Origin: Struthidea cinerea
Taxonomy: Eukaryota; Chordata; Aves; Passeriformes; Corcoracidae
DNA: 64,000 nucleotides
Direction of reading: 5' to 3'
Assembly: GCA_013397865.1 (NCBI GenBank)
Contig: VZTI01002650.1
Span: 769,607-833,606 of the forward strand
Numbering within the stretch: the first letter of the stretch is position 1; every line of letters starts with the position of its first letter. Below, piece by piece: positions 58,914-64,000 of the stretch. The notes under the pieces were generated by a model. That model saw nothing but the letters and a program-made list of their open reading frames with translations, ran no database searches and had not been told where the DNA came from. Made by a program: the position numbers and the translations under genes.

Positions 58914-60693
58914 CTGAAGTAGGATTGGAAAATGTTTTCTTTTACTACTATTAAAGAATGTCTGCAGGGCTGCACAGCAAATGTAGCAAAGGTAAGAGCA
59001 GTACCACACTCTTCTGAGTCTCACTAAGATACACTCCTCAGTCATAAGACTAATTTATCTTTCTTGCACACGCTTTTCTTCACCATGATGAGATTTAATA
59101 TCTCATCTCTGTACTGAATAATAATATGTCAGCTGCCAACTGCCTGGAATTCTTACACTGAAAAAATGGCGAATGTATATAAATGACAAAGCAAATAGTA
59201 CTCAAACAGTATTTAGTCTTTGCCAGTCAAATACTGGCAATAAGAACACATGTAACTAAAAAGAGATTTTTTTATAATAACTGACATGGTTTTGGCTCAA
59301 TAACAAAAAGTATCTATGCACAGGCTAGCTTTTATTTTAGGCCAGATTCTATTCCTATTTTAAATTCTGGCTTCAGACACCTCAATATCAAATCTTTGAA
59401 GGACTTTAAACATATTGCAAAGAATAGAAGCCATTTCTTTTCTCACATTGCTATCAATTAAGAATACCTTTGGTAAAGCTGGGCCAGAGTGAGGAAGCAA
59501 GCTGGCAGTACTCTGTGAGGAGTGGGTCAGCCACCTCTATTCCCTCCTGGAGTCTGCAAGCAGGAGACGTAGCTTGAAGCAGGATTTGGGGAGACCATCT
59601 TGTTCAAGGCTGCAAGAGGCTCCCAGGGGAAAGCTGTTCCTGGGACAATGCCATAAACCATTTGTGTTCTGTCTTCACTGTGACCCAGGTCAAGCTGTGT
59701 AATCCATGTGGGACCTCTTACGTTCAACTCTGCAGCTCTGCCTTCTACATGAGAGAGAGGCAGTGAATTACCTCTGTGGTACCTTCCCCTGCTTGCTGCC
59801 TGCTGACCATGAACAGGCTGGTGATGTTTGGGCTGGCAGTGACATTGAGAGGCCAGCTATGGTCTATGTTATTTTTCCTGTGTATCTCCTGTTTGTGGCC
59901 TCAGGGGCTCTGACTGTCCAAGGCTGTCCCTGCTATAGGAGAACTTTACTAGAAAACAACTTCTTCTGTGCTGCTGAGAAACAAAGCCTGATCCAAACTA
60001 ACAACATTCAGGTCTCTCAGGTTTCTTATCTTTGAAAACAATATCCCAAGTATCTATTGTGAACTTAGAGGGGTGGGAGAAGGGAAAGGAGGTTCCTACA
60101 TGACGGTGTCAGAGTGGCTGTGCAGCCAGGCTGTGGCTGGCACATCTTGGAGCTGTTCCACCCGCCCGTCCATGCTCCTGAGCCCTGCCCTGCCGCCCTG
60201 CACCAGGCACAGCTGCCCAGCTCCGACAAACCCCACTTTGTGAGAGGTTGTGAAGAGGTAGCGAGGCCGGGGCATGGTGCTGCTGGGAAATATGTACTGG
60301 CTGTGTCTTTCTCTGTCTTTGCATGTGGGATTTGAGAGTTGGAGGTTGCTATCACATTGCAGGACTGGCTGCTGTTACAGTGCCTTTTGCATAAAGAGCC
60401 ACACAGTGACAGCACAGGCCCTCTCAGGCTGATTCTGAATGAAAAGCTTTGTCATGTGCAGGTTACAAGCTTTACAGCACAGTGCATGCTCCTGCTGTAA
60501 GTGCCTGCCACGATACTTTCTGCAGCTGCAGTGGCATTGTTGTAGCTGGTTTTAGTCTGGGAAAATGAGTCGTAAATAGAAATTATTGTTGGTTTATCTC
60601 CACTGTCTGTACTAACAGCAGAAGCCAGAGTGAATTGCAGCTGATTTGTTTGTGGTTTATACTGAGTTCATGAATTAACTGGAGGACAAGGTG

Positions 60694-61093
60694 GACCACT
60701 GTTGGGATGCACTATGTGCTGGAAGAGAGATAGGCCCTGAGGATAGGAGAGAGGCCCTCTGTCCTGGGCCCGGAGGTGACCCTGGGAGTGCATCCAGGTC
60801 ACCGGGGATGGACTGAGAGAGGATTGTGGGTTTATGGACAGACTGGACCTATGAGAAGTGTTAATTGTAGTTTGTAGCCTTATAGGGTATTGTTTACCTG
60901 TTACCATACTAGGTAAAATCTGTGTAATACCCCACGTGATTGGGAGACACTGTGGGGAACATCTTTCCTGTTTATGTGATGTTATATCCTGTTGGGTGCT
61001 GCTATTTAAGGAATTCTGACTGCGCAATAAACGGCTTTGCATTTTCCATCTGATGAGCAAAGTCCTTGCCCATGCGTCATCACTGCAGACCAC
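60694..61093 (+). mobile_element. Solo LTR with 6-bp target-site duplication
   Basis: A 388-base element at 60,700-61,087 starts TGTTGGGATG and ends CATCACTGCA. It is flanked on both sides by the identical hexamer GACCAC (60,694-60,699 and 61,088-61,093). Near its right end are a TATA-like box (TATTTAAG, 61,003-61,010) and an AATAAA polyadenylation signal (61,026-61,031), in the usual LTR order. No internal retroviral region is present, so recombination between two LTRs has removed the provirus. A 6-bp duplication fits ERVK/alpharetrovirus-like integrases better than ERVL (5 bp); family assignment is inference. An open frame on the opposite strand inside it is not a gene. Confidence 0.9.
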
Positions 61094-62434
61094 TTGCTAT
61101 GTTAAAATGTAACCAGGAAAACGGCATAAGGGCATACACTATTTGCCCAAGAGGGAACTTATTTAGGTCAAAACTGCATAGGAAACTTGAGACTGCAGTA
61201 GCAGCACTGAAAGCCCTTTATGGTCAATAGGTTATCTCATAACTGAACACTTATTAGAACTTGTTTCCGAGTCTAAAGGCAAAATTTTGAGAGGCAAATT
61301 AGCTGCAGGACACACAGGTGAGTAAATGTACAGTGGTTTTTTTACTTGTTATTTCTTCAAATGGAAAATACGCATTTTTCTTTGCATTAATGGCTTCATT
61401 GTAGTGATTAATGTCTCTGTGCCTTTCTGTGATTATTTTTCACTTCAGAGTGTGGTTATCAGTAACAGATAAAAGAAACAAGCTATGGTACATCAGCTGC
61501 CACACAAAGCACCAAGAAATTTTCTTTTATTATCATCTGTGCTCTTATAATAGCCCCTTCTTCCTAATATGTGTTTCTCTCTTTGTCCATGAGAATAGAG
61601 TTAACTTTCAGGATATAATGAAAGTTCTACATTTTATCTTGTGTCTGTGGGACAAGACATTCATAAGTCCCTCTTTTATTTATTTACTTATTTTTTAGTT
61701 TTTATTTTTCCTGTGTGGAACTTCCAGGATCATGTAGATTTTCCCTTGGCAGCATTTCTTGGTTCAGGCTTTCAAGTGTTTGATGATATAACCTTTAGGA
61801 ACCACCACCCTGCAATACAGTAAGGTTTGGTGTGTTCTGGTTGAAACCTGGTGTTTGAATAGTTGCTGAAGGCTTTGTGAATTTCCTAAGTTAAAGGACA
61901 AATGGCAGAGGAACAACATGTTCTAGTGCTTGGTTTGTTGAGCGACCTTTTGCTTCTGCAGAATACAAAAGTAAGTGGATAATATTTTAAAACTAAAACT
62001 AAAAGAAAAACAAGTATGCACCTAAATTGTTTTTCAATTTCACATGAAGCCATTATTTTAAAAGAAATAAACTGGAGGCACTGTGATGGAAATCAATGGA
62101 AATGTGGCTGTACTTTCCTGGAAAGTTACCTAAAAAGCAGTGTACTTTTTTTGTCCTTGCTCTTACAAAGATGTGTGCATGGGCTTTGCCTTCTGCCACT
62201 AAAGCTCATACTACATGCATAAATCTTCATAAAAGGACTTTATAAAAAGACTCTCTAAACACAACTACTTGTGATATCATTTTAGGTTACAAAGCTTTCC
62301 TGGAACCAAGAAACTCTACATACCAGTAAATCAAAACAATTCAAGTATTTATTGTTTGCTAGAAAAAATCATGTCAGTTATGTAAACTGGATTGAAATTT
62401 GACTTACGAAAGTATGGCTTAGATCTGTGTGTGG

Positions 62435-62490
62435 TCCTCTTTCCCTCCTTCCCTCCTCTCCTTGCCTCCCCTTCCCTCCCCTCTCCTCCC
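62435..62490. repeat. Polypyrimidine tract (CCT/CCCT-rich)
   Basis: About 56 bases consist only of C and T except one G at 62,464. It is a homopurine-homopyrimidine tract of low complexity. Confidence 0.9.
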
Positions 62491-63303
62491 AACTAATTAA
62501 TATATGGATATTTGTCAAATATTTTATGACACAAACTCTAATTCTCGATTATGTACTCAGTTGCTTACAGAAAACAAACAACCTGCCAGGAATTGCATCT
62601 TCCACAATGTGCAGTTTATGATGCCATCTAATTTTTGAAAACAATGAATTGGTCAGAGTAGAAAACAGTTACTATTTCTTAGGTTTTTTTCATGCATTAA
62701 AGGTGTTAACAAGCTGGAGAACAGGGAATCAAATTTTACAGTTCATTAAGCATTTCTCCTGTTTTTCTTAGAAATGGGATCTCTTCATGTAAGCAGCAAT
62801 GCAAAGAAGAGTATGAGTATTTGCATGCTGAATCAATACACTAAACAGCAAGCTTGTCAAGTATATTCCAAGCATGTCTGATACCACAGTCAGGAAACAT
62901 GCCCCACCAGTTGCTTGTCATCAAAGTCTTCTTTGATTTTGCAAAGAAAGTAAATAAAAATTGTTATGAGGAACAATGGTGAGATTCACTTGAGCTGGTT
63001 TGGGAAAAGCTAAATCACAGTTTTCCGGCCAAGCATTTGCATGAGTTTCCAAAGCTTTACTTGGCGATATATGGAATTTTTCCACTGTCAATGGAAAGCA
63101 GCTGCCACCCAGACCTCATGCCTTTTGGGCCAGGATAAGTCCAACATGATCTCAACCCTAAGACTAGTGAAATAACACATGAATTTGAGTGGCTAGTGTT
63201 TGGTAGTACTGCTCATGTAAAAATTCCCAGGATCTCCTAAATACTAAAATATTGGGAGAAATTTTTTACTGGAGGTTATATATTATGTCATATTGTACAT
63301 GAC

Positions 63304-63446
63304 AATATATATATCTCAATATATATAAATTATACCAATTTATATCCTGAACAAAAATATACCTATCAGATATATTACTATTTATTTCCATTAGCACATC
63401 TTTGAAAGTAGTATTTATTTTGTTTGTTGTTTTTTTTTTTTTTTTT
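63304..63446. repeat. AT-dinucleotide patch and 17-base T run
   Basis: Short imperfect ATATAT runs lie at about 63,304-63,330, and an uninterrupted run of 17 T lies at 63,430-63,446. The T run could be the poly(A) end of a reverse-strand retrocopy. I see no recognisable element to the left of it (the upstream side on that strand), so it is listed as simple sequence. Confidence 0.8.
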
Positions 63447-64000
63447 ACTGTGACCTCGGTCTCCCTCCCACACGTGATCACACAATTGTTTGCAGGACTG
63501 CTGCTGGCTGACTTCAGAGTAAGCAATTGCATTACTAGTTGGGTGGGGACGGAAGGAGGACCACACACAGATCTAAGCCATACTTTGATAAGTCAGATTT
63601 CAATTCAGTTTACATTACTGACTACTTTTTCCAGCAAAAAATAAATACTTGAATGGTTCAGACTCTGATACTGATATGTAGCATTTCTTAGTTGTAGGGA
63701 AGCTTTGTAACCTTTAATGACATCACAACTTCCATGTAAACAGGAAGGTTGAATCTCTCTTCCTACGATATTTGTATGGCTTTTGTTATCATTAAGTGCC
63801 TCTTAGTCTGAACTAATGTACCCTCATAAGAACTTTAACTTCTTAAAGGCTGTAAATGTCATTGCACAAGGCACACTGGACTGTACAGAAAGTGGCTCTG
63901 GCACATGGGGTGGATTAAAGCTCCCCATAAGCAGTGGGTGCAGCAGAATAAGTCGGTGTGGTTGGCACTGCTGAGTGCAGAACACCTGCAGGGAGCAGGC

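Larger units (their letters stand above)
40433..60693. other. Gene-free intergenic region behind RBBP7
   Basis: Twenty kilobases of mostly AT-rich sequence carry no recognisable coding exon, CpG island or RNA gene. Open frames here are short, on both strands, without splice signals or family resemblance. By synteny with human Xp22 this is the RBBP7-REPS2 interval and may hold enhancers, which I cannot detect without alignment. Confidence 0.6.
61094..64000. other. Intergenic sequence to the window end
   Basis: AT-rich sequence with simple repeats only (listed separately). I see no exon, CpG island or recognised mobile element. The window ends inside this region. Confidence 0.6.

Noticed and set aside
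59706..60035. A 109-codon open frame with a hydrophobic stretch (VYVIFPVYLLFVASGAL)
   Set aside because: There is a possible membrane segment but no splice context, promoter, polyadenylation signal or recognisable homologue. One such frame is expected by chance in 24 kb.
60668..61093. A 141-codon reverse-strand open frame
   Set aside because: It lies almost wholly inside the solo LTR at 60,700-61,087, antisense to its TATA and AATAAA signals, and does not resemble any retroviral or cellular protein I know.
1..64000. CRISPR arrays, operons, prophage or other prokaryotic systems, and tRNA or rRNA genes
   Set aside because: The window is vertebrate nuclear DNA. No spaced direct-repeat array, no polycistronic layout and no tRNA- or rRNA-like sequence was seen.

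Overview
This is a piece of a bird nuclear chromosome, not a microbial genome. It has split genes with GT-AG introns, CpG-island promoters, 3' fragments of CR1 non-LTR retrotransposons and an ERVL-type solo LTR of a form I associate with bird genomes. It holds two convergent protein-coding genes and a long gene-free flank.

Left part (1 to about 24,000, + strand): TXLNG, gamma-taxilin (also called FIAT). Nine coding exons can be placed to the base between 8,256 and 20,926. They join into one open frame of 487 codons plus stop, starting at a strong-Kozak ATG in the first of them. The CpG-rich first 160 bases are probably the edge of the TXLNG promoter or exon 1, which is cut by the window start. 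A CR1 fragment and an ERVL-type solo LTR lie in its introns.

Middle (about 24,000 to 30,900): the tail-to-tail spacer between the two genes, with one CR1 fragment, one possible LTR remnant and no recognised gene.

RBBP7 (31,374 to 39,337, - strand) encodes the WD40 histone chaperone RbAp46. All 12 coding exons are present and give 424 residues, with every intron phase consistent. Its promoter CpG island has two E2F-like motifs, a 94-base assembly gap and a 21-bp minisatellite.

Right part (39,700 to 64,000): intergenic sequence behind the RBBP7 promoter. It contains an inverted pair of CR1 tails, low-complexity repeats, two more assembly scars and a solo LTR with a perfect 6-bp target-site duplication. 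No coding exon was recognised. In human Xp22 the order is SYAP1, TXLNG, RBBP7, REPS2, so REPS2 is expected beyond the right edge (inference from synteny).

TXLNG acts in syntaxin-related traffic, ATF4 repression and centrosome biology. RBBP7 acts in chromatin complexes. Nothing in the sequence links them functionally beyond conserved neighbourhood. I found no undescribed multi-gene system. The most useful leads are an in-frame tandem splice donor in RBBP7, its E2F-like promoter motifs, the two LTRs and several assembly artefacts.
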